Positions 1 to 8,437 of a stretch of 64,000 nt of DNA are shown piece after piece. Made by a program: the position numbers and the translations under genes. Each line of letters begins with the position of its first letter. Position 1 is the first letter of the stretch. Source of the DNA: Actinoallomurus sp963736325 (GTDB lineage Bacteria > Actinomycetota > Actinomycetes > Streptosporangiales > Streptosporangiaceae). The notes below the pieces were generated by a model. It searched no databases, had not been told where the DNA came from, and was given only the letters and a program-made list of their open reading frames with translations. The stretch spans positions 62,001 to 126,000 of the forward strand of contig CAVTOG010000014.1 in the NCBI GenBank assembly GCA_963736325.1. Direction: 5' to 3'.

Positions 1-151
1 CTCCCCGAGCGCCCTGGGTGCGCTGGCCGGGCAGTTGAAGAGCGAGGACGAGTCGCTGCAATTCTGGGCGATTCGGGGCCTCGAGATGCTCGACACCCGC
101 GAGTCGGAGGACGTGCTCCGGCGCGCGCGTTCCGGCGGCTGGATCGCCTGA
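1..151 (+). CDS. C-terminal fragment of a HEAT-repeat-like protein
   Basis: An open frame enters from the left edge and stops at TGA 149-151, giving about 49 residues. The fragment is helical and charged, with a pattern like the last unit of HEAT or armadillo repeats (AIRGLEML, then DVLRRA and the end GGWIA). No catalytic motif is visible. The upstream part lies outside the window, so neither length nor role can be judged. A lower-GC gap of about 740 bases separates it from the carbamoyltransferase operon, so it is probably not part of that operon. Confidence 0.6.
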   Translation, partial: SPSALGALAGQLKSEDESLQFWAIRGLEMLDTRESEDVLRRARSGGWIA

Positions 152-890
152 CACCTGGCGAAAGAGGATCCGCTTGGGCATTTCTTGTGCACATACGGAT
201 GTCCGGTGACCCGGCGATAATCGACGGACGATAGAGCCGCGATCGAGTAGCAGCGGATTGCACCGATCGCCTTTCCGGCAGCCCGGTCTCAAACCTGAAA
301 GCCGATACCCGGAAGGTATTCAGGGCGGTCACGTACGTGCGCGCCAAACTGTGGTGCGCGCGACTCTTCGCCTAGCGCGCCCCGACGAACCGAGCGTGAC
401 GTGGCCTTTCCGGAACGCGCACGGGAGTTCCGTGCTGCTTCCGGGTGACCACCCTGTGTCCTCGACGGTCATTGGACCGTCACCGCACCGGACCGATGGC
501 ATCACGCTTCGTGTTCCCTGAGGATGTGCCCCGTGTCCGAAGCTCACAGGCGGCGGCGCTCGGAGCCCTCCCGCAGGGCGCCGAAACTCGCAGGTCGCTC
601 CCGTAATCGGGATTGAAAGACCTATGGTGACCTGGATAAAGGGGTGGACCTAATCTTTTTCTTGCAGTCGGGAGCGGAGTTGACTTACCCTACCGACGCA
701 AGGCTCTGCTCCATGCCAGTTAGGCGCAGGTATATCAGGGGGCTCCTAGTGTCAAGCGTGGCAGAGTTGGAATGTTAAGCAGCGTTTTTGGCGAACGTTG
801 CAGCTCGCAATAGGCGGCTGCAGGCGTTAATCCCAAGTGGTTTTAAACATCAGTGCGACACAATGCTGCCGTCTTACCCGGAGGTTCACG
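152..890 (+). promoter_or_regulatory. Long lower-GC leader/promoter region of the carbamoyltransferase operon
   Basis: About 740 bases without a convincing gene; the small open frames here lack ribosome binding sites and typical codon bias. Base composition falls below that of the flanking genes between about 600 and 860. A TTGACT hexamer at 680 and a TATATC at about 731 are possible promoter parts, but their spacing is poor. No TPP-riboswitch core (CTGAGA with ACCTGA) was found, although the operon carries thiD- and tenA-like genes. A GGAGG at 880-884 sits 6 bases before the TTG chosen as start of the first gene. Confidence 0.4.
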
Positions 891-2003
891 TTGGCCAGTC
901 CCACGCACCATGCGCAGCGTGCGCGTGGCGGTCGGCTCGTGACGGACCCGCGGCCGTTCGCGACCGCCGACTGCGCGCCGCCGTCGCTCGGACGGCTGCG
1001 TGGGGGGTCCGTCCTGTCGGTGCAGGACGTCACCAGGGACGAGTTGCTCGACATCTTCCGCGTGGCGGCGACCCTGCAGAGCGGGATCTGGACCCGGCCG
1101 GACGCGCTCTCCGGGCTGATCGTGCTGACCGCGTTCTTCGAGGCGAGCACCCGTACGCGGCTGTCGTTCGAGAGCGCGGCGCACCGGCTCGGCGCGCGGG
1201 TCATGAGCATTCCCGACGCGCGGATGACCAGCGTGCTGAAGGGCGAGTCCCTCGCCGACACCGGCGTCATGCTGGGGTCCTACGCCGACCTCGTGGTCAT
1301 GCGGCACACCGCAGAGGACTCCATCCACGACATCCGCACCGCGGAGTTCGACATCCCGCTCGTCAACGGCGGCAACGGCTGCGACGAGCACCCGACGCAG
1401 GCGATGGCCGACTGGTACGCCCTGCTGAAGTGGCGTCCCGAGCTGAGCCTCGACGACCCGCCCGCCGACCGGCGGATCTCCCTCGGCGTGCTGGGCACCC
1501 CGCGGCTCATGCGGTCGCTGCGCAGCTTCCTGCTGATGGGGGTCACGCACTTCCCGTCCGCGATCCGCAACATCACGGTCGTCTCGGAGGGCCGCGACCC
1601 GGTGGACCCGGTCCTGCGGCGCGCGTTGGAACGCTCCGGCGTGCCCATCGCCTACACCTCTGACCTGGGCTACCACGTCGGCCGGTTCGACGTCGTCTAC
1701 CAGAACTCCGTGGCCATGGTCAGCGACCGGTACGAGGTCCTCGACGCGTGCCTGCGCATCGACGCCGACACCCCGCTGAAGCCCGACGCGGTCGTGATGC
1801 ATCCGCTGGCCCGGCTCGACGAGCTCGGCGCCGACCTCGACCCAACGCCGCACAACCTCTACTTCGACCAGGCACACGGCGCGGTCCACGTACGCCAGGC
1901 GTTGCTGATGGCGCTGACCGGGCGGCTCGAGGACGCCGCCCACGCCGAGTTACTTCCCGTGACGGTCGACCGCATCCCGGTTCGCCCGACGAACCAGGGG
2001 TGA
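891..2003 (+). CDS. ATCase-like carbamoyltransferase with altered acceptor site
   Basis: 370 residues from TTG 891, chosen for its GGAGG; GTG 939 is the alternative and gives a length nearer the usual 310. The carbamoyl-phosphate half is intact and of aspartate-carbamoyltransferase type: ASTRTRLSFE at about 85-94, TSVLKGES with Lys117, MRH with Arg138, and EHPTQ with His167. The C-terminal MHPLARLDELGADLD block is also ATCase-like. The segment that in E. coli ATCase reads TRVQKER and carries Arg229, which binds aspartate, is YQNSVAM here (270-276). Carbamoyl transfer is therefore expected, but to an acceptor other than aspartate (inference). It is the first gene of the operon. A TTA codon at 1950-1952 (residue 354) suggests bldA dependence. 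Housekeeping PyrB is the less likely alternative. Confidence 0.8.
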   Translation: MASPTHHAQRARGGRLVTDPRPFATADCAPPSLGRLRGGSVLSVQDVTRDELLDIFRVAATLQSGIWTRPDALSGLIVLTAFFEASTRTRLSFESAAHRLGARVMSIPDARMTSVLKGESLADTGVMLGSYADLVVMRHTAEDSIHDIRTAEFDIPLVNGGNGCDEHPTQAMADWYALLKWRPELSLDDPPADRRISLGVLGTPRLMRSLRSFLLMGVTHFPSAIRNITVVSEGRDPVDPVLRRALERSGVPIAYTSDLGYHVGRFDVVYQNSVAMVSDRYEVLDACLRIDADTPLKPDAVVMHPLARLDELGADLDPTPHNLYFDQAHGAVHVRQALLMALTGRLEDAAHAELLPVTVDRIPVRPTNQG

Positions 2004-2009
2004 TCCACG

Positions 2010-3926
2010 TTGTGCGGCATAGCGGGATTCGTAGACAGCGCACGGCTCGCGCCGGAAGCCGGCCGGCATTGCGAGGCGATGCTGGCGACACTCGGCCATC
2101 GCGGGCCGGACGGGCACGGGCAGCTCGTCGACACCGAGTCGGCGGCGGTGCTCGGGCACGTACGCCTCGCGATCAATGACCTGAGCCCGACCGGCGACCA
2201 GCCGCTGGTGTCCCCGGACGGCCGGCACGTCCTGGTCGTCGCGGGGGAGATCTACGGCTTCCGGCAGGCGCGGACCCTGCTGACGGCGCAGGGGGAGCGG
2301 TTCACCTCCAAGTCCGACAGCGAGCTGATCCTGGCCCTTTACCGGCGGCACGGCCTGGACTTCGTCCACCACCTGCGCGGGGAGTTCGCGATCGCGCTGT
2401 TCGACCGCGAGCGGAACCGGCTGATCCTGGCCCGCGACCGGTTCGGGGTACGGCCGCTCTACTACCACTGCGACGGCCGGCTTGTGGCGTGGGCGTCGGA
2501 GGCCAAGGCGCTGCTCGCGCACCCCGCCGTGCCCAAGCGGCTGAACCGCCGGGCCGCGGTCAACCAGCTCATGCAGGTCATGGTCCCGGGTACGAGCGCG
2601 TTCGACGGCATCTCGGCGGTACGCCCCGGCCACATGGTCGTCATCGACCGCGAACGCGGCGCGCTCACCGTGAAGACCCACAAGTACTGGGACCTGGACT
2701 TCGCGTACGGCGAGGACGCCGTGCGCACCGACCCGCAGGAGTACGTCGAGGCGGTACGGGCGGCGGTGGTCGACGCGCTCGCGGTCCGCGCCGAGGCCGA
2801 CGTGCCCGTCGGCGTGTACCTGTCCGGCGGGATGGACAGCGGCGCGCTGCTCGGCCTGGCCAACAGCGTCATGCAGACCGGGCCGCGCGCGTTCACGCTG
2901 GCCTTCGAGGACCCCGCGTACGACGAGAGCGCCATCGCGCGGCAGGTCGCGGCCGAGGCCGGCGTCGAGCTGAGCACCCGCACCATCACCGACGAGGATC
3001 TGTACGAGGACAACTACGTCCGCGCCGTGTGGCACAGCGAGCGCACGTTCTACAACACGCTCGGCATCGCGAAGATGCACCTGAGCGCCTTCGTGCAGTC
3101 GCACGGCATCCGCGCGGTGATCTCCGGTGAGGGCGCCGACGAGCTGTTCGCCGGGTACCCGGCCTTCCGCATCGACCACGCCGCCGAGTCCGGCACCGAC
3201 CCGACGATGGGGCGTACGGACGCACTGTTCGTGGGCGCGATCGTGCCCGAGACGCCGCGCAGCCATCCGGCGTTCGAGCGGATCTGCGGGTTCACGCCGG
3301 CCTGGATCCAGCCGTGGATCTCCACCTGGGAGCGGGTACGCCCGCTGCTCGACGACGGCCTCGTCAAGGAGCTCGACGGCTACGACCCCCTCGAGAGCGT
3401 CGCGGACGCCCTGGACGCCTCCAGGATCGAGGGTCGCAGGCGGCTCGACGTCGCCCAGTACACCTGGATCAAGACGATGCTCGACGGCCAGATCCTCAGC
3501 TGGGGCGGCGACCGGGTGGACATGGCCAACGCGGTCGAGAGCCGTCCCGTGCTGCTGGACCACCACGTCGCCGAGCTCGCCGCCACGATCCCGCCGGAGT
3601 TCCGCATCCGCGACGACCGGGAGAAGTGGGTGCTGCGCGAGGCGATGCGGCACGTGCTGCCCGACGTGCTCTACCAGCGGCGGAAGTTCCCCTTCATGGC
3701 GCCGCCCGCACACCGGTCGGCGGCGCGCTCGGATCGGCTGACCCGGCTCGCCGACCGGTACCTGTCCACCAAACGCATCGAGCAGGCCGGCATCTGCGAC
3801 CCCGCCCGTACACGGGACTTCCTCGAGTCGGCGTCCTCCGTGCGCGACACCGCGGCGGCGAACGAGATCGACAAGGTCTGCAACCACCTGCTCGGCCTGC
3901 ACATCATCCACGATCTCTTCGTCTGA
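2010..3926 (+). CDS. asnB: AsnB-like glutamine-dependent amide synthetase
   Basis: 638 residues, the usual AsnB size. TTG is taken as start because the class II glutaminase needs Cys directly after the initiator (MCGIAGF). HRGPDG at 30-35 and Arg52 match the glutaminase site, but the NGE oxyanion motif reads AGE (78-80), so the oxyanion Asn is Ala. The synthetase half has the PP-loop SGGMDSG near residue 275 and SGEGADELFAGYP near 370. The family adenylates a carboxylate and amidates it with ammonia from glutamine. It lies 6 bases after the carbamoyltransferase, in a pathway operon rather than a primary asparagine locus, so a cluster-specific carboxylate is the likely substrate (inference). 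The Asn-to-Ala change may weaken glutaminase activity or make the enzyme use free ammonia. Confidence 0.85.
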   Translation: MCGIAGFVDSARLAPEAGRHCEAMLATLGHRGPDGHGQLVDTESAAVLGHVRLAINDLSPTGDQPLVSPDGRHVLVVAGEIYGFRQARTLLTAQGERFTSKSDSELILALYRRHGLDFVHHLRGEFAIALFDRERNRLILARDRFGVRPLYYHCDGRLVAWASEAKALLAHPAVPKRLNRRAAVNQLMQVMVPGTSAFDGISAVRPGHMVVIDRERGALTVKTHKYWDLDFAYGEDAVRTDPQEYVEAVRAAVVDALAVRAEADVPVGVYLSGGMDSGALLGLANSVMQTGPRAFTLAFEDPAYDESAIARQVAAEAGVELSTRTITDEDLYEDNYVRAVWHSERTFYNTLGIAKMHLSAFVQSHGIRAVISGEGADELFAGYPAFRIDHAAESGTDPTMGRTDALFVGAIVPETPRSHPAFERICGFTPAWIQPWISTWERVRPLLDDGLVKELDGYDPLESVADALDASRIEGRRRLDVAQYTWIKTMLDGQILSWGGDRVDMANAVESRPVLLDHHVAELAATIPPEFRIRDDREKWVLREAMRHVLPDVLYQRRKFPFMAPPAHRSAARSDRLTRLADRYLSTKRIEQAGICDPARTRDFLESASSVRDTAAANEIDKVCNHLLGLHIIHDLFV

Positions 3927-3949
3927 CAGGGAAAGGGTCACACGCCACC

Positions 3950-4915
3950 ATGACCACCTCAGCGCCCCGCCCGGCTCCGCGGCATCGCGGCCTTCCTCCG
4001 GCGAACCCCGACGACAGCGGCTCGTGGGCCGGCTACGGCGGGATCCCCCTGATCATCGAGGACGTCGCGACCCGCTGGCCGGCGATCGAACGCTGGACCG
4101 CGGAGAACCTCATCGCCCGCTGCGGCGGCGAGGAGGTCACCGCGTTCGCCACCGACGAGTCCATGCAGGGCACCGTCCTCCAGCAGGTCAACAAGAGAGT
4201 GACCGCCACCTTCGGCGAGATCATCCGCCACATCTACGGCATCGAGCGCCACGACCCGCGGCTCTCCTACTACCTGCGCGTCGAGCCGGGGATGTCGGTG
4301 TGGGACGAGATGGCCGAGGACTTCGAGATCCCCGAGACCGGCCGTGAGTGGAACCCGCAGTGGAGCGGGATCTGGATGGGCCAGACCGGCAACGCCACGC
4401 CGTTCCACAACGACCAGTGGCACGGCCTGCTCTACCAGATCTCCGGGCACAAGCGGTACACGATGGTGCACCCGTTCGACGCGGGACGGCTCCAGCGCGA
4501 CTGGCCCGCCGCCGCACGGTACGACCTGTCGCGCGCCGACGTCCTCGCCGAGGACGACCCGGTCCTGGCCGACCTGGAGCAGTGCTACCAGGGCATCCTG
4601 TCGCCAGGTGAGGTCCTGTACGTCCCGCCGTTCTGGATGCACCAGGTCGTCACGCTCGACGACGGCAACATCTCGATGCCGACCCGGTTCAACACGACCC
4701 AGTCGCCGGACGTGTCGCTCTTCCAGTTCAGCCAGCGCGAGTCCCTGCGCGACCTGACCAACCAGCCCGTCTACGACCGGGCCGAGATCGTGGAGTTCCT
4801 GCGGGAGAACCGCGCGCACTTCGCCGCGCGCGAGAAGGAGTTCGTCGCCGCACTCCTCGAGGTCCGCGACCTGGACTTCGACGCCGACGCCCTGCTCGCC
4901 GAGATCGCCGAATAG
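3950..4915 (+). CDS. JmjC/cupin-8 Fe(II)/2-oxoglutarate oxygenase
   Basis: 321 residues from ATG 3950. The C-terminal two thirds form a JmjC-type double-stranded beta helix: HND (His153, Asp155) and distal His231 in FWMHQ give the iron triad, and Lys168 in GHKRY is well placed for 2-oxoglutarate. The GNATPFHND context is typical of small bacterial JmjC hydroxylases. Such enzymes hydroxylate amino-acid side chains or small molecules. It is placed 23 bases after the AsnB-like gene and 23 bases before the TenA-like gene, so hydroxylation of the amino-acid-like part of the product or of a pyrimidine methyl is plausible. The substrate is inference; the fold call is firm. Confidence 0.83.
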   Translation: MTTSAPRPAPRHRGLPPANPDDSGSWAGYGGIPLIIEDVATRWPAIERWTAENLIARCGGEEVTAFATDESMQGTVLQQVNKRVTATFGEIIRHIYGIERHDPRLSYYLRVEPGMSVWDEMAEDFEIPETGREWNPQWSGIWMGQTGNATPFHNDQWHGLLYQISGHKRYTMVHPFDAGRLQRDWPAAARYDLSRADVLAEDDPVLADLEQCYQGILSPGEVLYVPPFWMHQVVTLDDGNISMPTRFNTTQSPDVSLFQFSQRESLRDLTNQPVYDRAEIVEFLRENRAHFAAREKEFVAALLEVRDLDFDADALLAEIAE

Positions 4916-4938
4916 CAACCAGGAAAGAGAACCCTTCG

Positions 4939-5652
4939 ATGACGACACTCGTCGACGAGTGCAAGCAGGCCGCGGGCCAGGCGTGGAAGCACTACGAGAA
5001 CCACCCCTGGTTCACGGCCATGGAGAACGGCACCCTGCCGATCGAGCGCTTCGTACGTTTCCAGGTCGAGGACGGGCCGTTCATCCCGTACCTCCACCAG
5101 ACCGTGGCGCTGGCCCTGTCCAAGGCGCCAGTGGGCTGCGCGTGGTCGCGGGCCGCCGCGACCCTGCTCAGCGACGTCTTCGTGGCCAAGGAGCTGCAGG
5201 CCAAGAAGGAGATCATCGAGTCGCTCGGCGTGAAGAACCCGAGGTTCGACCGCTGGGCGCTGTCGCCGCGCCGTGAGGGCTACGCCAACCACCTGCTGCG
5301 TACGGCCCTCGAGGGGAGCACGGCCCAGACGGCCGCGGCCCTCCTGCCCTGCACGTTCTTCACGCAGGTCGTCGGGCGGCGCTTCGAAGGGGTCGAGGTC
5401 AAGGGCCCGGAGGCGTACCGCCGGTGGGCCAAGATCTACGCCGACAAGCAGATGTACAACATGCTCGAGGCCCACGTCGAGATGATGGAGTCCGAGGTAC
5501 GCCGCGAGCCCTCCGCCAAGGAGGACCTGATCCGGCTGTTCGTGCGTAGCACGCAGCACCAGGTCGCGGTCTTCGACGACGCGCTCGAGCCGGGCCCGGC
5601 GTGGCAGCCGGTCGCCCACCCCGACTTCGTGCCGCAGGAGTTCGGTCAGTGA
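4939..5652 (+). CDS. tenA: TenA-like (thiaminase II family) protein with changed active site
   Basis: 237 residues with a GGAAAGAGA ribosome site. All-helical TenA fold: HPWFTAMENGTLP near 22-34, VEDGPF with Asp45, ALLPC with Cys138, and the C-terminal helix RSTQHQVAVFDDA. TenA hydrolyses the C-N bond of aminomethylpyrimidines to give the thiamine hydroxymethylpyrimidine. Here the Tyr that normally follows the Cys by four residues is Thr142, and the position of the acid/base Glu (YE in typical enzymes) is Gln208 (HQ). The nucleophilic Cys is kept. With a ThiD downstream in the same operon, the protein probably handles a hydroxymethylpyrimidine relative. C-N bond formation rather than hydrolysis is conceivable (inference). 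The gene ends in a GTGA overlap with the next. Confidence 0.8.
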   Translation: MTTLVDECKQAAGQAWKHYENHPWFTAMENGTLPIERFVRFQVEDGPFIPYLHQTVALALSKAPVGCAWSRAAATLLSDVFVAKELQAKKEIIESLGVKNPRFDRWALSPRREGYANHLLRTALEGSTAQTAAALLPCTFFTQVVGRRFEGVEVKGPEAYRRWAKIYADKQMYNMLEAHVEMMESEVRREPSAKEDLIRLFVRSTQHQVAVFDDALEPGPAWQPVAHPDFVPQEFGQ

Positions 5653-7220
5653 GCCTGACCTCCTGGGAAGAGGTGATCGCCCGGTCCCTGCGGTCCAGGT
5701 TCGGTGCGCCCGTCGAGGTGGAGCGCCCCGAGGTGGACTGGGACGGCCGGGCGGTCTGCCGCGCCACCCTGCACGACGGGCGCCGGGTGGTGGTCAAGGC
5801 CGACACCGTGGCCGAGCGCCACCACCGCGAGTCCACCGGGCTGCGCGGGGCGCGGGACGGCGGCGCGCCGGTCCCCGAGGTGCTGTGGAGCGGGTACGAC
5901 GACCGCTGGTTCCTCGTGCTGGCCGAGCTGCCGACCCGTACATCGCTCGACAACGGGGGCGCGCTGTGGCGTGAGGCCGGCGCGGCGCTGCGCCGGCTGC
6001 ACGAGGCGCCGGTACCCGACGGGCTGCGGATGTTCTGCGAGGGCACCGGCGACGACTGGGCCGCGCACATCCTGCACCGGGTACGGGCCGAGAGCGCGGC
6101 GGCCGTCGAGCACGAACTGATCACCCGCGAGGAGGCCGACGCCGTCGACGCCCACGCGGAGCGGGTGTTCCGGGAGGCCGGTTCCGGGCCGAAGGCGCTC
6201 GTGCACGGCGACATGCAGGCGCGGCACGTGCTGGTCCACGGCGACGCGGTGACGCTGGTCGACTTCGGCGACGCCGGCTGGGGCGACCCGGTCCTCGACC
6301 TGGTCGTGCTCACCCACTGGTCACCGGAGCGGCTCGGCGACGTGCTCGACGGGTATGGCGCCGACGACGCGCTGCGGACCCGCGTCGGCATGCTGTGGAC
6401 GACCTACTCGATGTGGCGCCACCTGTTCGTGTCCCGCTGGTACCACGAGAACCGCGCCGAGCGGGTGCGCAGCGCGCGCGAGGCGCGGCGGGTGCTGGAG
6501 GAGGACGTGCTCGGCGGGCACGTCCCGCACGAGGTGCGCGAGCCCGCGGAGCCGGTGCGTCTCGACTACGACGTCATCCTGCTGGACTTCGACGGCCTGA
6601 TGGTCGACACGGAGTTCGCGGGCTGGCGGTCCTGGTCGGAGCTGTTCGCCCGGCACCGCGGCAGCCTGCCGGTCGAGGCCTGGGCCCGCAACACCGGCAG
6701 CGATGACCCGTTGTCGCCCTGGGACGGCCTGAACGCCGCCGCAGGCGCGCCCGTCGACAGGGTCGTACTGGAGGCACGGCGCCGGGTGCGGCGCGACTCG
6801 ATGATGACGGTCCTGCCCGGGGTGCGCGGGCTGCTCGCGCGCTGCCGCGAGGCCGGGCTGGGCATCGGCCTGGTCAGCAACTCGCCGATGCGGTGGATCG
6901 ACCGGCAGACCCGCAACCTCGGCCTCGACCAGGGCGCCTTCGACCTGATCATGCCCGGCGACGGCCACCCGGCCAAGCCCGCGCCGGACGGATACCTCAA
7001 GGCACTCGAGAAGTTCGGCGTCGACGCCTCGCGGGCCGTGGCCCTGGAGGACTCCGCACGCGGCGTCGCCGCCGCGAAGGCCGCCGGGATCTTCTGCGTG
7101 GCGGTGCCGAACCGCGTCACCGTCCACACCGACCTCTCGCAGGCCGACCTCACCGTGGACTCGCTCGCCCACCTCGACGTACGGCGGAGTCCGGTCGGCC
7201 AGGACGCGCCGTCGTGCTGA
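5649..7220 (+). CDS. Fusion of APH-type kinase and beta-phosphoglucomutase-like HAD phosphatase
   Basis: 523 residues; GTG 5649 overlaps the TenA-like stop as GTGA, so the two are translationally coupled. Residues 1-300 are an aminoglycoside-phosphotransferase-fold kinase: VVVKAD (ATP-site Lys), LVHGDMQARHVLV (catalytic Asp) and VDFGDAGWGDP (metal Asp). Residues 310-510 are a HAD hydrolase: DFDGLMVDTE (Asp nucleophile), SNSP (motif II Ser) and KPAPDGYLKAL (motif III Lys), with the cap of the beta-PGM/phosphatase branch. A kinase and a phosphatase or mutase on one chain suggests phosphorylation of an intermediate followed by removal or migration of phosphate, possibly a protect/deprotect cycle (inference). 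The fusion point lies in a short linker around residue 300. Confidence 0.85.
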   Translation: MSLTSWEEVIARSLRSRFGAPVEVERPEVDWDGRAVCRATLHDGRRVVVKADTVAERHHRESTGLRGARDGGAPVPEVLWSGYDDRWFLVLAELPTRTSLDNGGALWREAGAALRRLHEAPVPDGLRMFCEGTGDDWAAHILHRVRAESAAAVEHELITREEADAVDAHAERVFREAGSGPKALVHGDMQARHVLVHGDAVTLVDFGDAGWGDPVLDLVVLTHWSPERLGDVLDGYGADDALRTRVGMLWTTYSMWRHLFVSRWYHENRAERVRSAREARRVLEEDVLGGHVPHEVREPAEPVRLDYDVILLDFDGLMVDTEFAGWRSWSELFARHRGSLPVEAWARNTGSDDPLSPWDGLNAAAGAPVDRVVLEARRRVRRDSMMTVLPGVRGLLARCREAGLGIGLVSNSPMRWIDRQTRNLGLDQGAFDLIMPGDGHPAKPAPDGYLKALEKFGVDASRAVALEDSARGVAAAKAAGIFCVAVPNRVTVHTDLSQADLTVDSLAHLDVRRSPVGQDAPSC

Positions 7221-8437
7221 CCGTCGCCTGTACCGACAGCGCGCGCGTCGCGTCCGCGCTCGGCGCCTCGGCGGACGCGATCACCGCCGCGGACCTGCCG
7301 CCGGGCGGTGAGACCTCCGGTACCCTCCTCGGCCTCGCCGCGGCGGCCCGGCTCGCCGCGGGGTCAGCCACGCTGGTCGTCCTGCCCGACGGCGCCGGCC
7401 GGTCCACGGTCCAGGACCTGCGCCGGACCCTGGGCGAGGACGTCCTGCTGATCCTGGAGACCGGTTCGGCGTTATTCGGCGGGGCCTCGGCGTACGAGCC
7501 GCTGTACGTGGTCGACGACGATCCCGTGCCGGGCCTCACCCGGCTCGCCGAGCTGACCGGCGTGCCCCGCACGGTGACGCCGAGCCGCGCGGAGTTCGGG
7601 ATGCACGCCGCGTACGGAGCCGCGCTGCGGTCGGCGGCGCTGCGCGGCGGCGTCGGCGCGGCACTCGTCGACCGCTGGGGAGACGTGGTCGCGCTCGGCA
7701 CGGCCGAGGTGCCCGCGTACGGCGGCGGCCAGTACTGGGACGGCGACGAGCCCGACGCCCGTGACTTCCGTTCCGGCGGAGACCCGGCGACGGCGGTGCG
7801 CACCGACACCGTACGCACCCTGCTCGCGCTGCTCGCCGACCAGGGCGGGCGGCTGCCCGGCCCGATCGACGAGGTGACCGACGGGGTGCTGCGGGCGTTC
7901 GACCGCGGCGAGGGCTCGTACGGGGTCGGGCACGGCGGCGGCAACGCGCAGACCTTCGAGTCGCTCGGCCGGGTCGTGCACGCGGAGATGGCCGCGCTGT
8001 GCTCGGCCGCGCGCACCGGCACGAGCACGGCCGGGCTGACCGTGTACATCACCGCCGCGCCCTGCCGCCAGTGCCTGCGCCACCTGGTCTGCGCCGGCAT
8101 CGAGCGCGTCGTCTACCTCGGGCCGCGAATGGCGGCGCCGCCCGCGTTCCACGCCGACTCCGTCGACGTGTCGGACGACGCGACCGGCCACGTGCGGCTC
8201 GTGCCCTTCACCGGCGTCGGCCCCGGGGCGTACGAGGGCCTGTTCGGGCGTGCCCCGGTCATGGCGGCCGGTTCGCCCGCCCCAGGTCCCGCGCGCCGAC
8301 TCGCCACGGTCGCCCAGGCGCGGCCGGAGATCGAGGCCGAACTCGCGGGCCTGCCCACCTCACCGCGACGCGACGAGCTCCGGCGACTCGCTTCGAGCGT
8401 TTTCGATGGCTACCCCAGGAAGGAATCACTGTTATGA
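7214..8437 (+). CDS. AvcD/DcdV-family cytidine-nucleotide deaminase with reduced N-terminus
   Basis: 407 residues from GTG 7214, overlapping the fusion gene by 7 bases. The C-terminal half has the zinc deaminase motif: VHAEMAAL (His256, Glu258) and PCRQC (Cys284, Cys287). Around it lie blocks typical of AvcD/DcdV anti-phage dCMP/dCTP deaminases: EVPAYGGGQYW (165-175), DARDF (181-185) and a PFTGV...YEGLF tail. Those enzymes carry an N-terminal P-loop kinase-like domain. Here the first 150 residues are shorter and show no GxxxxGKS. The deaminase probably acts on a cytosine or hydroxymethylcytosine nucleotide in the pathway (inference). A TTA codon lies at 7472-7474 (residue 87). A defence role is the alternative, but the gene sits inside an operon of biosynthetic enzymes. 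Confidence 0.8.
   Translation: MLTVACTDSARVASALGASADAITAADLPPGGETSGTLLGLAAAARLAAGSATLVVLPDGAGRSTVQDLRRTLGEDVLLILETGSALFGGASAYEPLYVVDDDPVPGLTRLAELTGVPRTVTPSRAEFGMHAAYGAALRSAALRGGVGAALVDRWGDVVALGTAEVPAYGGGQYWDGDEPDARDFRSGGDPATAVRTDTVRTLLALLADQGGRLPGPIDEVTDGVLRAFDRGEGSYGVGHGGGNAQTFESLGRVVHAEMAALCSAARTGTSTAGLTVYITAAPCRQCLRHLVCAGIERVVYLGPRMAAPPAFHADSVDVSDDATGHVRLVPFTGVGPGAYEGLFGRAPVMAAGSPAPGPARRLATVAQARPEIEAELAGLPTSPRRDELRRLASSVFDGYPRKESLL

Noticed and set aside
258..547. Short overlapping open frames in the leader
   Set aside because: They overlap each other on both strands without any recognisable domain or start signal.
152..890. TPP riboswitch before the operon with thiD- and tenA-like genes
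   Set aside because: Neither the CTGAGA nor the ACCTGA core elements are present in the right order, and the operon lacks thiC, thiE and thiG.
7214..8437. Stand-alone anti-phage AvcD/DcdV defence system
   Set aside because: The gene lacks the P-loop domain, overlaps its neighbours on both sides and sits in a biosynthetic operon; no partner RNA or toxin was seen.
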